A stretch of 64,000 nucleotides of DNA from Pseudodonghicola sp048268305. Lineage in GTDB: Bacteria > Pseudomonadota > Alphaproteobacteria > Rhodobacterales > Rhodobacteraceae. This document shows positions 8,635 to 15,994 of the stretch, piece by piece; positions within the stretch are counted from its first letter, which is position 1, and the number at the start of each line of letters is the position of its first letter. The DNA is taken from NCBI RefSeq assembly GCF_048268305.1, contig NZ_JBLWVT010000006.1:1-64000 (forward strand), in the 5' to 3' direction. Under the pieces are notes generated by a model that saw nothing but the letters and a program-made list of their open reading frames with translations, was not told the origin of the DNA and did no database searches. Position numbers and translations under genes: made by a program.

Positions 8635-8657
8635 CCCCCGTGCCCCCAAGACAAGAC

Positions 8658-8681
8658 CGGCGGCTCCAGGGCCGCCGTTTT
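8658..8681 (+). terminator. Rho-independent terminator of the MFS gene
   Basis: CGGCGGC at 8658-8664 pairs with GCCGCCG at 8671-8677 around a six-base loop and is followed by TTTT. It lies 24 bp after the MFS stop, between convergent genes. Confidence 0.8.
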
Positions 8682-8689
8682 CTTGTGAC

Positions 8690-9472
8690 CTACCAGCGGC
8701 CCGAAGCCGCCCGCGCCATCAGCGCCAGGCGTTTGCGCGCATCGCTCTGCCCCAGGGTGGCCTGCGCCACCCGGGCGGGATCGCGGCGTGCCTGTTTCAG
8801 GATGGTGCCGGCCTCCCACCCCGCCAAGAGCGCAGGCCGCGCCGCAGGGCTGACATCCTTGCGCCGCGCCCGCGCGTCCGACAGCCGATCCAGCGCCTTT
8901 TCCGCCAGCGCCTGCACCCCCTTGGGGGTGCCGTCGATCAGCGGCACCCTGCCGCGCGTCTCAAGCTCGGGCACCGCGCGCAGCCAGTTGGCGATACCGG
9001 CGGCATAGCCCAGATCGCGCGCAACGCGTTCCTCCGCCTCCCCCAGCGCGGCGGCACCGGCCCACATCAGCCCCCCGGCGCTTTGGTCGATATAGCGGTC
9101 GAACTCGGCTTCATCCTCGAAGGGATCGCGATAGATGTCCCATTGCCTGACCGCCACATAGTCGTCCAAGCCCTGGGCCTGCGCCGCCGGCAGCACCGCC
9201 GCCAGGGGCGAGACCACCTCGTGCCGGCGCACCGCCCCCCCCTTGGCGATCTCTTCCAGCGCATCGCGCCACCATTGCAGCCGCATCTCGGCGATGATCG
9301 CCTCCTGCGTCACCCAGGGCGCACGCGACACCTCGACATTCATCGCGTAGAGCGGGAACAACACCCGGCGCGCCGCCACCGGCGCCGCCATCGCCGCCAG
9401 AAAACGGTCGGGGTCGCCGCGCCGGACCAGATCGGCGCAGGCGTTCAGATCGGCGGTGGAGGCCTCTGGCAT
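8690..9472 (-). CDS. Squalene/phytoene synthase-like protein (NDUFAF6-type)
   Basis: The 260-aa protein has the all-alpha fold of squalene/phytoene synthases. The segment RRVLFPLYAMNVEVSRAPWV followed by MRLQWWRDALEEI corresponds to the first substrate-binding helix pair. The aspartate-rich DxxxD motifs that bind prenyl diphosphates in true phytoene synthases are not visible; RDALEE replaces the first. The protein therefore resembles the NDUFAF6 branch, linked in mitochondria to complex I assembly, rather than a carotenoid enzyme. Its ATG at 9472 is three bases past the cimA stop, so it is translated from the cimA transcript. Confidence 0.75.
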   Translation of the reverse strand: MPEASTADLNACADLVRRGDPDRFLAAMAAPVAARRVLFPLYAMNVEVSRAPWVTQEAIIAEMRLQWWRDALEEIAKGGAVRRHEVVSPLAAVLPAAQAQGLDDYVAVRQWDIYRDPFEDEAEFDRYIDQSAGGLMWAGAAALGEAEERVARDLGYAAGIANWLRAVPELETRGRVPLIDGTPKGVQALAEKALDRLSDARARRKDVSPAARPALLAGWEAGTILKQARRDPARVAQATLGQSDARKRLALMARAASGRW

Positions 9473-9475
9473 GGC

Positions 9476-11131
9476 TCAGACCGCCTCCGCCGGCGGCAGG
9501 CTGCCCGGCACCTCGCCCGGCGCCACATCGCGCACCAGCTTCCAGCGGATCGCATCCAGCAGCGCCTCGAAGGAGGCGTCGACTATGTTCGGACTGACCC
9601 CCACGGTGGACCAGCGCCGGCCCTGCCCGTCGATGCTGTCGATGATGACGCGGGTCACCGCCTCGGTGCCGCCTTGGGTGATCCGCACCTTGAAGTCGGT
9701 CAGCCGCATGTCGTCGATTATGGCGGAATAGCGCCCCAGATCCTTGGCCAGCGCCTTCGACAGCGCGTTGACCGGGCCGCGATCCGAACCGCTCTCGTCG
9801 ACGCTGTCAGAGACCGACATGTGCTTTTGCCCGTCGACCTTGATCACCACCACCGCCTCGGAAAAGCTGACCATGCGGTTGCGCTTGTTCTTGCGCCGCT
9901 CGACGGTGACGCGATAGCGCTTGACCTCGAAGAACTCGGGCATCTGCCCCAGCTCCTCCCGCGCGATCAGCTCGAAGCTCGCCTGCGCGGTGTCATAGGC
10001 ATAGCCCTCGTCCTCGCGCGCCTTGACGCGGTCGAGAATGCGGCCGAGCGCCGGATCGCCGGGCGCGACCTCAAGCCCTGCCTCGGCCAGACGGCGGCGC
10101 AGGTTCGACTGGCCGGCCTGGTTCGACATCGGGATGATGCGGGTATTGCCCACCTCGCCCGGGTCGATGTGCTCATAGGTGGTCGGGTCCTTGAGAATGG
10201 CGCTGGCGTGCAGCCCGGCCTTATGCGCGAAGGCCGAGGCGCCGACATAGGGCGCCTGTTTCATCGGCACCCGGTTCAGGATGTCGTCGAGCATCCGCGA
10301 GATCCGCGTCAGCCCCTTCAGCGCCTCGTGGCTGATGCCGGTATCGAAGGCGCTGGCGAAGGGCTCCTTCAGCAACAGCGTCGGGATGATCGAGGTCAGG
10401 TTGGCATTGCCGCAGCGTTCGCCCAGCCCGTTCAGCGTGCCCTGCACCTGTCGCACCCCCGCCTCGATCGCGGCGAGCGATCCGGCGACGGCGTTTTCGG
10501 TGTCGTTATGGGTGTGGATGCCAAGATTTTCGCCCGGGATCCCGGCGGCGATCACCGCGCGGACGATGCGGGCGATCTCCTCGGGCAGGGTGCCGCCGTT
10601 GGTGTCGCACAGAACGATCCAGCGGGCGCCGGCAGCATGCGCGGCCTTGAGGCAGGCCAGCGCGTAATCGGGATTGGCCTTGTAGCCATCGAAGAAATGT
10701 TCCGCATCGAACAGCGCCTCGCGGCCTTGGGCGACCAGATGGGCAATCGAGGCGGCGATATTCTCGAGGTTCTCCTCAAGCGTGATGCCAAGGGCGGCGG
10801 TGACGTGGAAATCATGGGTCTTGCCGACCAGACAGACCGCGCCGGTGCCGGCGTTCATCACCGCCGCCAGAACGTCGTCGTTTTCGGCCGAGCGGCCGGC
10901 GCGCTTGGTCATCCCAAAGGCGGTCAGCCGGGCGCGGGTCTTGGGGGCGGTCTCGAAAAACGCGCTGTCGGTGGGGTTCGCCCCGGGCCAGCCGCCCTCG
11001 ATATAATCGACGCCCAGCTTGTCCAGCGCCTCGGCGATGCGGGTCTTCTCGGAGGTGGAGAATTGCACCCCCTGCGTCTGCTGCCCGTCGCGCAGCGTGG
11101 TGTCATAGATGTAGAGGCGTTCCTTAGACAT
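9476..11131 (-). CDS. cimA: (R)-citramalate synthase
   Basis: CimA condenses pyruvate with acetyl-CoA to citramalate, opening the threonine-independent route to 2-oxobutyrate and isoleucine. The 551-aa protein starts with the HMGL-like TIM barrel: YIYDTTLRDGQQTQGVQFS at residues 7-25, metal-binding GIHTHNDTENA near residue 200 and GLGERCGNANL near 230. The C-terminal third (from about residue 400) is the LeuA-type allosteric domain. Length and the extended C-terminus separate it from 2-isopropylmalate synthase. It is the first gene of a two-gene unit with the phytoene-synthase-like gene. Confidence 0.92.
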   Translation of the reverse strand: MSKERLYIYDTTLRDGQQTQGVQFSTSEKTRIAEALDKLGVDYIEGGWPGANPTDSAFFETAPKTRARLTAFGMTKRAGRSAENDDVLAAVMNAGTGAVCLVGKTHDFHVTAALGITLEENLENIAASIAHLVAQGREALFDAEHFFDGYKANPDYALACLKAAHAAGARWIVLCDTNGGTLPEEIARIVRAVIAAGIPGENLGIHTHNDTENAVAGSLAAIEAGVRQVQGTLNGLGERCGNANLTSIIPTLLLKEPFASAFDTGISHEALKGLTRISRMLDDILNRVPMKQAPYVGASAFAHKAGLHASAILKDPTTYEHIDPGEVGNTRIIPMSNQAGQSNLRRRLAEAGLEVAPGDPALGRILDRVKAREDEGYAYDTAQASFELIAREELGQMPEFFEVKRYRVTVERRKNKRNRMVSFSEAVVVIKVDGQKHMSVSDSVDESGSDRGPVNALSKALAKDLGRYSAIIDDMRLTDFKVRITQGGTEAVTRVIIDSIDGQGRRWSTVGVSPNIVDASFEALLDAIRWKLVRDVAPGEVPGSLPPAEAV

Positions 11132-11278
11132 TGCCGGTCTCCTCGCCCGATTTCTGGTGACAGATCAGGGCCATCTCCCAATTGCCGGCAGCGCCCGTCT
11201 CGCCCCCCCACGGGGCGGGCGCTTCGCGTCCCCCCCGCGCGGGCCGGGCGCGGTGCTCTGTCTGTTGAGCGATACGCA
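11132..11278. other. Short GC-rich spacer between cysS and cimA
   Basis: This 147-bp spacer holds a GC-rich inverted segment around 11195-11245 (CGCCCCCCACGGGGCG at its core) that could form a stem downstream of cysS. No T run follows it, so termination is not certain. Confidence 0.4.
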
Positions 11279-12676
11279 TCATTCCACCCCCTCCAGCTTG
11301 GCGGCATCGAAACCCGGCCCAGGGACCAGCTCCACGCCCGCCTTGCTCATCCGCACTTCAAGGCCGGCGGCAAGATAGGCCGCCTTCAGCCGGTCGACCT
11401 CGGAAAAATCCTTGTTCTCCATCGCTGCCTGCCGCGCCGCGCCAAGCCGCGCCTCATGGGCGGAGAGGTCGACCGATCCGGTCTCCGCCCAGGCCCCCAG
11501 TTCCGCCGTCAAAAGCCCCATCAGCCGGGCCGAGGCCAGCATAGTGCCCTTTTCGTAAAAGCAGTCCTTTTGCGGGTTGGCGGCAATCTCTTTCGCCATG
11601 GCATGCAGCCGCGCAATCGCACCGGCGGTGTTCAGGTCATCGGCGATCATCTCGACCAGCTCCGCATCCGGCCCGGTCGGTTCCGCATCCGAGAGAAGCC
11701 CGCGCCAGTTGCGCAGCGTCGCCGCGGCCTCCTCGGCCTTCTTCTCGGTCCAGTCCATCGGCTTGCGGTAATGGGTGGAGAGAAAGACAAAGCGGATCAC
11801 CTCGCCCGGCACGCCCTTTGCCAACAGGTCGTGGACGGTGAAGAAATTGCCCAGCGACTTGGACATCTTCTTGCCCTCGACCTGCAGCATCTCGTTGTGC
11901 AGCCAGTAATTGGCGAAATGCCCCTCGGGATGGGCGCAGCAGCTTTGCGCGATCTCGTTCTCGTGGTGCGGGAACATCAGATCGTTGCCGCCGCCGTGGA
12001 TGTCGAAACTGTCGCCCAACAGCTCATAGGACATGGCGGAGCATTCGATATGCCAGCCAGGCCGGCCTCGGCCCCAGGGGCTGTCCCAGCCGGGCTCATC
12101 CGCCTTGGCGGGTTTCCAAAGCACGAAATCCATCGGGTCACGCTTGTAGGGCGCCACCTCGACCCGGGCGCCGGCGATCATATCCTCGACCGACCGCCCG
12201 GAGAGCGCGCCATAGGTCTTGTAGCTGTCGACCGAGAAAAGCACATGCCCCTCGGCCGCATAGGCGTGACCACCCGCGATCAGCGCCTCGATCATCGCGA
12301 TCATCTGCGGGATGTATTGCGTTGCCCGCGGCATCGCATTGGGCTCCAGCGCGCCAAGCGCGCCCATGTCGTCCAGGAACCACTGCGTCGTCTCGGCGGT
12401 GATCAGGTCGATCGGCCGGCCACTCTCCTCCGCGCGCTTGATGATCTTGTCGTCCACGTCGGTGAAGTTGCGCACATAGGTGACGTGAGCGGCCCCGTAG
12501 ACATGGCGCAGCAAGCGGTAGAGCACATCGAAGACCACGACGGGGCGCGCATTGCCCAGATGCGCCCGATCATAGACCGTGGGACCACAGACATACATGC
12601 GCACATTATTGGGGTCGATCGGGGTGAAGACCTCTTTCCGGCGGGTCTTCGTATTGTGCAGTTTGATCGTCGTCAT
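11279..12676 (-). CDS. cysS: Cysteine--tRNA ligase
   Basis: The 465-aa class I aminoacyl-tRNA synthetase charges tRNA-Cys. It has the HIGH-type motif in YVCGPTVYDRAHLGNARP near residue 28 and KKMSKSLGNF near residue 270. Zinc ligands of the family are seen as the Cys in CGPTVY, the Cys and His in WHIECSAMSYELLG, and the HGGGNDLMFPHHENE cluster. The start at 12676 (MTTIKLHNTKTRRKEVF) fits the usual N-terminus. It faces away from the aminotransferase gene across a 409-bp divergent spacer. Confidence 0.95.
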   Translation of the reverse strand: MTTIKLHNTKTRRKEVFTPIDPNNVRMYVCGPTVYDRAHLGNARPVVVFDVLYRLLRHVYGAAHVTYVRNFTDVDDKIIKRAEESGRPIDLITAETTQWFLDDMGALGALEPNAMPRATQYIPQMIAMIEALIAGGHAYAAEGHVLFSVDSYKTYGALSGRSVEDMIAGARVEVAPYKRDPMDFVLWKPAKADEPGWDSPWGRGRPGWHIECSAMSYELLGDSFDIHGGGNDLMFPHHENEIAQSCCAHPEGHFANYWLHNEMLQVEGKKMSKSLGNFFTVHDLLAKGVPGEVIRFVFLSTHYRKPMDWTEKKAEEAAATLRNWRGLLSDAEPTGPDAELVEMIADDLNTAGAIARLHAMAKEIAANPQKDCFYEKGTMLASARLMGLLTAELGAWAETGSVDLSAHEARLGAARQAAMENKDFSEVDRLKAAYLAAGLEVRMSKAGVELVPGPGFDAAKLEGVE

Positions 12677-13085
12677 GACGGACTCCTCACAGGCGCGGCG
12701 CTCGGCGCGGGCTTAGCAACTTGTCTCGAAGATGAAAACGACAGAAACCGGCCCGCAGATGAGATCAGCAGGGAATAATGCAGCAGGTAATGATGCAGCG
12801 AATGCGGTTCATGCGGCCGGGATACCATGTGCGGAGGATTGTGGGAAGCCGAAAGCGTGGCGCGGTTTGTCGCGGGCGGCGAATGGGGCAGCGGCGCGCA
12901 AGGGGGGCTCTGCCCCCCACGGCCTGCGGCCTCCCCCCGGGATATTTGCAGCTAGAAAAAGGCGGCAGGGGGGGCAAAGCCTGCGGTCGGCGCGTCCCGA
13001 GGTCACCGGGCGGCTCAGGTTGACAATCACTGCCGCCTCTGTCCCCTTCGAGCCAAGATGACCTGAGCCAAGCGAGGAGCCGATC
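12677..13085. other. Divergent spacer between cysS and an aminotransferase; contains an intergenic repeat
   Basis: No coding frame is convincing in these 409 bases. They hold a strong hairpin (GGGGGGC 12902-12908, loop TCT, GCCCCCC 12912-12918) and, 20 bases on, the first copy of the repeat described separately. Promoters for both divergent genes should lie here, but no clear -35/-10 pair was identified. Confidence 0.6.
12902..12965 (+). repeat. Intergenic hairpin-plus-box repeat, copy 1
   Basis: A GC hairpin at 12902-12918 is followed at 12939-12965 by a 27-nt segment whose core is GATATTTGCAGCTAGAAAAA, flanked by GG and GGCGG. Exactly the same 27 nt occurs at 53237-53263, again in plus orientation and again after a GC hairpin. 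Confidence 0.85.
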
Positions 13086-14276
13086 ATGCAGCTATCCCAT
13101 CGGATCGAGACCCTGACCCCCGGCGGATCGGACGGATGGGAGGTGTTCTACAAGGCCAAGGCGCTGATCGCCCAAGGCGTGGCGGTGACCGAGCTGACCA
13201 TCGGCGAGCACGACATCCGCACCGATCCCGCGATTCTGCAGGCGATGGACGCCAGCGCCCGCGGTGGCCGCACCGGCTATTCCGAAATCCCCGGCATCGG
13301 CGCCCTGCGCGACCGGGTGGCGGCGCGGATCACCGAACGGACCGGGGTGACCACCGGCCGGGACAATGTGCTGATCACCCCCGGCGGCCAGGCCGGGCTG
13401 TTCGCCGCCCATTGCGCGGTCTGCGATCCGGGCGACGCGGCGCTGTTCATCGACCCCTATTATGTCACCTATCCCGGCACCCTGCGGGCGGCGGGCGCCC
13501 GCCCCGTCAGCGTGCCGACCCGCGCCGAGGACGGTTTTCGCCCGCGCAAGGCGGCGATCCTGGCCGCCGCCGAGGGCGCGGCGGCGAAATCGCTGCTGAT
13601 CAACAGCCCCAACAACCCGACCGGCGCGATCTATGACCGCGAGACGCTCGAGAGCATTGGGGGCGCCTGCGTCGAGGCCGGGCTCTGGCTGATCTCGGAC
13701 GAGGTCTATGACACCCAGATCTGGGACGGCGCGCATCTGTCGCCCCGCGCCCTGCCGGGCATGGCGGATCGGACGCTGGTGATCGGGTCGATGTCGAAAT
13801 CCCATGCGATGACCGGATCGCGCTGCGGCTGGATCATCGGCCCGGACCATGCGATCGCCCGGCTGATCAGCCTGGCCACCCATACCACCTATGGGGTGCC
13901 GGGTTTCGTGCAGGATGCGGCGCTCTTCGCCCTGGATCAGGGGCCCGAGCTCGAAGAGCTGGTTGCCGCCCCCTTCCGCCGCCGCCGGGCGTTGGCTCTG
14001 CGCATTCTGGCGGCTCAGAACACCCTGCGCATGTTGCCGCCGCAGGGGGCGATGTATCTGATGCTGGACGTGCGCGCCACCGGGCTCAGCGGCAATGCCT
14101 TCGCCGATGCGCTGCTCGACGCGGAACGGATCGCGGTCATGCCGGGGGAAAGCTTCGGTCAGGCCGCCGCCGGCCATATCCGGGTGGCGATGACCATCGA
14201 GGACGAGGCCTTTGCTGCGGCGCTGGAGCGGCTTTGCGGCTTTGCCGCCGGGCTCGCCGCGACCCAGGCGGGCTGA
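13086..14276 (+). CDS. PLP-dependent class I/II aminotransferase
   Basis: The 396-aa enzyme is a fold-type I aminotransferase. The pyridoxal-phosphate lysine lies in IGSMSKSHAMTGSRCGW near residue 238. NSPNNPTGAIYDRETL near residue 176 and ISDEVYDTQIW near 202 are the Asn and Asp/Tyr cofactor contacts, and the arginine that grips the substrate carboxylate is in GHIRVAMT near residue 362. Substrate specificity cannot be read from this; an aspartate or aromatic transaminase is possible. The start ATG 13086 has GAGGAGCCGATC in front. It is followed only four bases after its stop by the convergent EF-hand array. Confidence 0.85.
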   Translation: MQLSHRIETLTPGGSDGWEVFYKAKALIAQGVAVTELTIGEHDIRTDPAILQAMDASARGGRTGYSEIPGIGALRDRVAARITERTGVTTGRDNVLITPGGQAGLFAAHCAVCDPGDAALFIDPYYVTYPGTLRAAGARPVSVPTRAEDGFRPRKAAILAAAEGAAAKSLLINSPNNPTGAIYDRETLESIGGACVEAGLWLISDEVYDTQIWDGAHLSPRALPGMADRTLVIGSMSKSHAMTGSRCGWIIGPDHAIARLISLATHTTYGVPGFVQDAALFALDQGPELEELVAAPFRRRRALALRILAAQNTLRMLPPQGAMYLMLDVRATGLSGNAFADALLDAERIAVMPGESFGQAAAGHIRVAMTIEDEAFAAALERLCGFAAGLAATQAG

Positions 14277-14280
14277 CGGC

Positions 14281-14523
14281 TCAGCCCTGGTTCTGCCGGC
14301 GCGGGCGCAGGCGGCATTCGAGGCGCCCGAGGCCGTCGGCCTCGATCACAGCCTCGAGCGTGCTGTCGATCTCGAGAAAGACCTCTTCGCCGCCCTCCTG
14401 GTCGGCGGTCTGCAACCATTGCCCCGCCGACGGCGCCGCCGCCATCGGCGTATTCGCCCAAGCGAGCCCCGGTAGCGACAGGGAGGCGACGGCAAGCGCC
14501 AGGATCAGCTTTTTCGGTTTCAT
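14281..14523 (-). CDS. Degenerate member of the exported EF-hand family
   Basis: The 80-aa product has the same type of signal peptide as its three upstream neighbours (LILALAVASLSLPGLAWA) and keeps the EEVFLEID segment that precedes the second EF-hand in them. Neither calcium loop survives: there is no DxDxDG at the first position, and the second reads DSTLEAVIEADG. The tail RLECRLRPRRQNQG differs from the paralogues' tail and could result from an old frame change. It is the last gene in the array and may be a decaying copy, or one that lost calcium binding. A ribosome binding site (GAAGGAC) precedes ATG 14523. Confidence 0.65.
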   Translation of the reverse strand: MKPKKLILALAVASLSLPGLAWANTPMAAAPSAGQWLQTADQEGGEEVFLEIDSTLEAVIEADGLGRLECRLRPRRQNQG

Positions 14524-14863
14524 TTCATGTCCTTCTTCAAGGCACTGCGCGCGTGGAGGATACCGGCGAGCGATAGAAAGACCTGCCGCCGGCCGATGTC
14601 ATCCCCATAATCGACAGGCGCGACCGGCCGGCCAGTCTTGGCGCTTTCCTGGCCCTTTGCCGCCTCGGAACCGGCTGAAACCAGCCCATGGAACCGGCGG
14701 AGCGCCCGATCTTGCGGCAACCGGTCCCGTCGCCCCCTGGGCGAGGCCGGCGCAGGGGAGCGCGCGCCCGCCATCGCCAACGCGCGCCCCGGTCTTGCGG
14801 GGGAGATTGGATAAGGGCCGCGCCCGAGGCCCTTTCGGTCGCCGACGGGCGCGGCCCTGCCGG
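14524..14863. other. Spacer inside the EF-hand array
   Basis: A 340-bp gap separates the degenerate member from the three intact ones. No coding frame is credible, although a 115-codon open frame crosses it. Its main structure is a long perfect inverted repeat at 14814-14858. It may contain the remains of a further copy, but I could not align one. Confidence 0.5.
14814..14858 (-). terminator. Strong inverted repeat after the EF-hand genes
   Basis: AGGGCCGCGCCCG at 14814-14826 is perfectly complementary to CGGGCGCGGCCCT at 14846-14858, with a 19-base loop. It starts six bases after the stop of the EF-hand gene at 14864. There is almost no T run, so it may act as a processing or stability hairpin rather than a classic terminator. 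Confidence 0.6.
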
Positions 14864-15109
14864 TCACTCCTCGGCCAGGGGGATCAGCCCGGCCTTGCGG
14901 GCCTGGGTCAGTTCCTCGGCATCGAGTGCACCGTCGGCATTGCTGTCGAGTTCCAGGAAGACCTCCTCGTTCACCTGTGGGGCGATGGCCTGGACCTCGT
15001 CAAAGCTCAGCAGCCCGTCGCCGTCGGTGTCGGCGGGGTCCGCCGCCCAGGCCAGCCCCGGCAGGGCAAGCGCCGCGGCGGCAAGCGTCAGCGTCGTTCG
15101 GGAAGTCAT
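14864..15109 (-). CDS. Small exported EF-hand calcium-binding protein (copy A)
   Basis: The 81-aa protein has a signal peptide (TLTLAAAALALPGLAWA) and two EF-hand loops: DTDGDGLLSFDE and DSNADGALDAEE, each with Asp at positions 1, 3 and 5 and Glu at 12. It ends ARKAGLIPLAEE. Such calvasculin-like proteins probably buffer or sense calcium in the periplasm. I start it at ATG 15109, which has GAGGAGGTGAGACG upstream, rather than at 15127, which would overlap the preceding gene. The preceding paralogue stops only 14 bases upstream. Confidence 0.82.
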   Translation of the reverse strand: MTSRTTLTLAAAALALPGLAWAADPADTDGDGLLSFDEVQAIAPQVNEEVFLELDSNADGALDAEELTQARKAGLIPLAEE

Positions 15110-15123
15110 CGTCTCACCTCCTC

Positions 15124-15372
15124 TCACTCGCTCACCGGCGGCAGCAGCCCGGCCTTGCGCCCGGCGGCGATCTCGTCAACGTCGAGAAAGCCATCCTTGT
15201 TCACGTCCAGCTCGGTGAAAAGCTCTTCGGTGGTGTCAGGCAACGCCGCCTGCAGTTCCGCCAGGTCGAGCTTGCCATCGCCATTGGTGTCGGCGCTGGC
15301 GGCGGCGAAGGCCATGGCCGGCAGGGCGACGGCGGTGGCGGCGGCAATCAGGGTCATCTGTTTCAAAGTCAT
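15124..15372 (-). CDS. Small exported EF-hand calcium-binding protein (copy B)
   Basis: This 82-aa paralogue has a signal peptide (LIAAATAVALPAMAFA) and calcium loops DTNGDGKLDLAE and DVNKDGFLDVDE, both complete. The closing GRKAGLLPP matches the tails of copies A and C. ATG 15372 is preceded by AAAGGAGACCCTGAC. It shares about half its residues with its neighbours, so the array arose by tandem duplication followed by divergence. Each copy has its own ribosome binding site, and the three are probably one transcript starting upstream of 15660. Confidence 0.83.
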   Translation of the reverse strand: MTLKQMTLIAAATAVALPAMAFAAASADTNGDGKLDLAELQAALPDTTEELFTELDVNKDGFLDVDEIAAGRKAGLLPPVSE

Positions 15373-15411
15373 GTCAGGGTCTCCTTTAAGGATAGGGGTT
15401 CAGAGCAGCGC

Positions 15412-15660
15412 TTAGCCTTCGTTCGCCGGCAGCAGGCCGGCGCCCCGGGCCATGGCGATCTCGTCAGCGTCCAGCACCCCGTCGGCATTCGCGTCCATCT
15501 TTGCGAAGTCCGCTTCGGTGATCATCGGCAAGACCGACTGAAGCTCGGCCAGGTTCAGCATGCCGTCGCCGTCGGTGTCGGCCTCGGTCAGCGCCCAGAG
15601 CATGCCGGGCGCCATGATCGCCGCCACGGCCGCCAGGGTGGTCAGTTTCATCGGTTTCAT
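15412..15660 (-). CDS. Small exported EF-hand calcium-binding protein (copy C)
   Basis: The 82-aa protein opens the array in the direction of transcription. It has a signal peptide (MKLTTLAAVAAIMAPGMLWA), loops DTDGDGMLNLAE and DANADGVLDADE, and the tail ARGAGLLPANEG. I start it at ATG 15660, six codons inside the longest frame, because AAGGAGGACCAAGAC lies directly in front. The nearby RTX gene is transcribed in the same direction but is separated by a terminator, so the array has its own promoter in 15661-15940. Confidence 0.83.
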   Translation of the reverse strand: MKPMKLTTLAAVAAIMAPGMLWALTEADTDGDGMLNLAELQSVLPMITEADFAKMDANADGVLDADEIAMARGAGLLPANEG

Positions 15661-15942
15661 GTCTTGGTCCTCCTTCAAGGATCATCGTCCGCCCTGTTTG
15701 CGGACACCCCGAAAGAAAGGTCGGCGCGGAGGGTTTGTCATCGGGGCGGCGGCGGCGCGCCGGTTTCGGGCGAAAGGCCGCGCTTTTCGACGCGCCGCTG
15801 TCGCGGAAACCCGCCCGTGCAAGAGCGCGAAAATCCGCTCGGCGGTTTGACTCCGCAGCTGCGGGCGGGTTCCGGCGCCCCACCGCCGGTTTCAGCGCCG
15901 GCTCCCCTTGCGCGACACATCGCCGAAGGCGCCGGCGGACAT
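15661..15942. other. Promoter region of the EF-hand array
   Basis: No gene is supported in these 282 bases. They must contain the array promoter, read on the minus strand. The sequence is rich in CGCCGG repeats that give several weak hairpins, none distinctive. Confidence 0.4.
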
Positions 15943-15969
15943 GAAAAAGGGGCCACGCCGGGCCCCTCT
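15943..15969 (-). terminator. Terminator of the RTX gene
   Basis: On the minus strand GGGGCCC...GGCCCC forms a compact stem followed by TTTTT (AAAAA on the plus strand at 15944-15948). It lies about 25 bp past the stop of the RTX gene at 15995. Confidence 0.8.
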
Positions 15970-15994
15970 TGCCGTCATTCCAGGGGAAATCCGG

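Noticed and set aside
9083..12778. A 1231-codon open frame on the plus strand
   Set aside because: It is antisense to cimA, cysS and the phytoene-synthase-like gene, is rich in Arg and His as shadow frames of GC-rich DNA are, and has no recognisable domain.
14520..14867. A 115-codon open frame inside the EF-hand array
   Set aside because: It is Arg- and Pro-rich, lacks a signal peptide and any domain, and spans a hairpin; no coding signal supports it.
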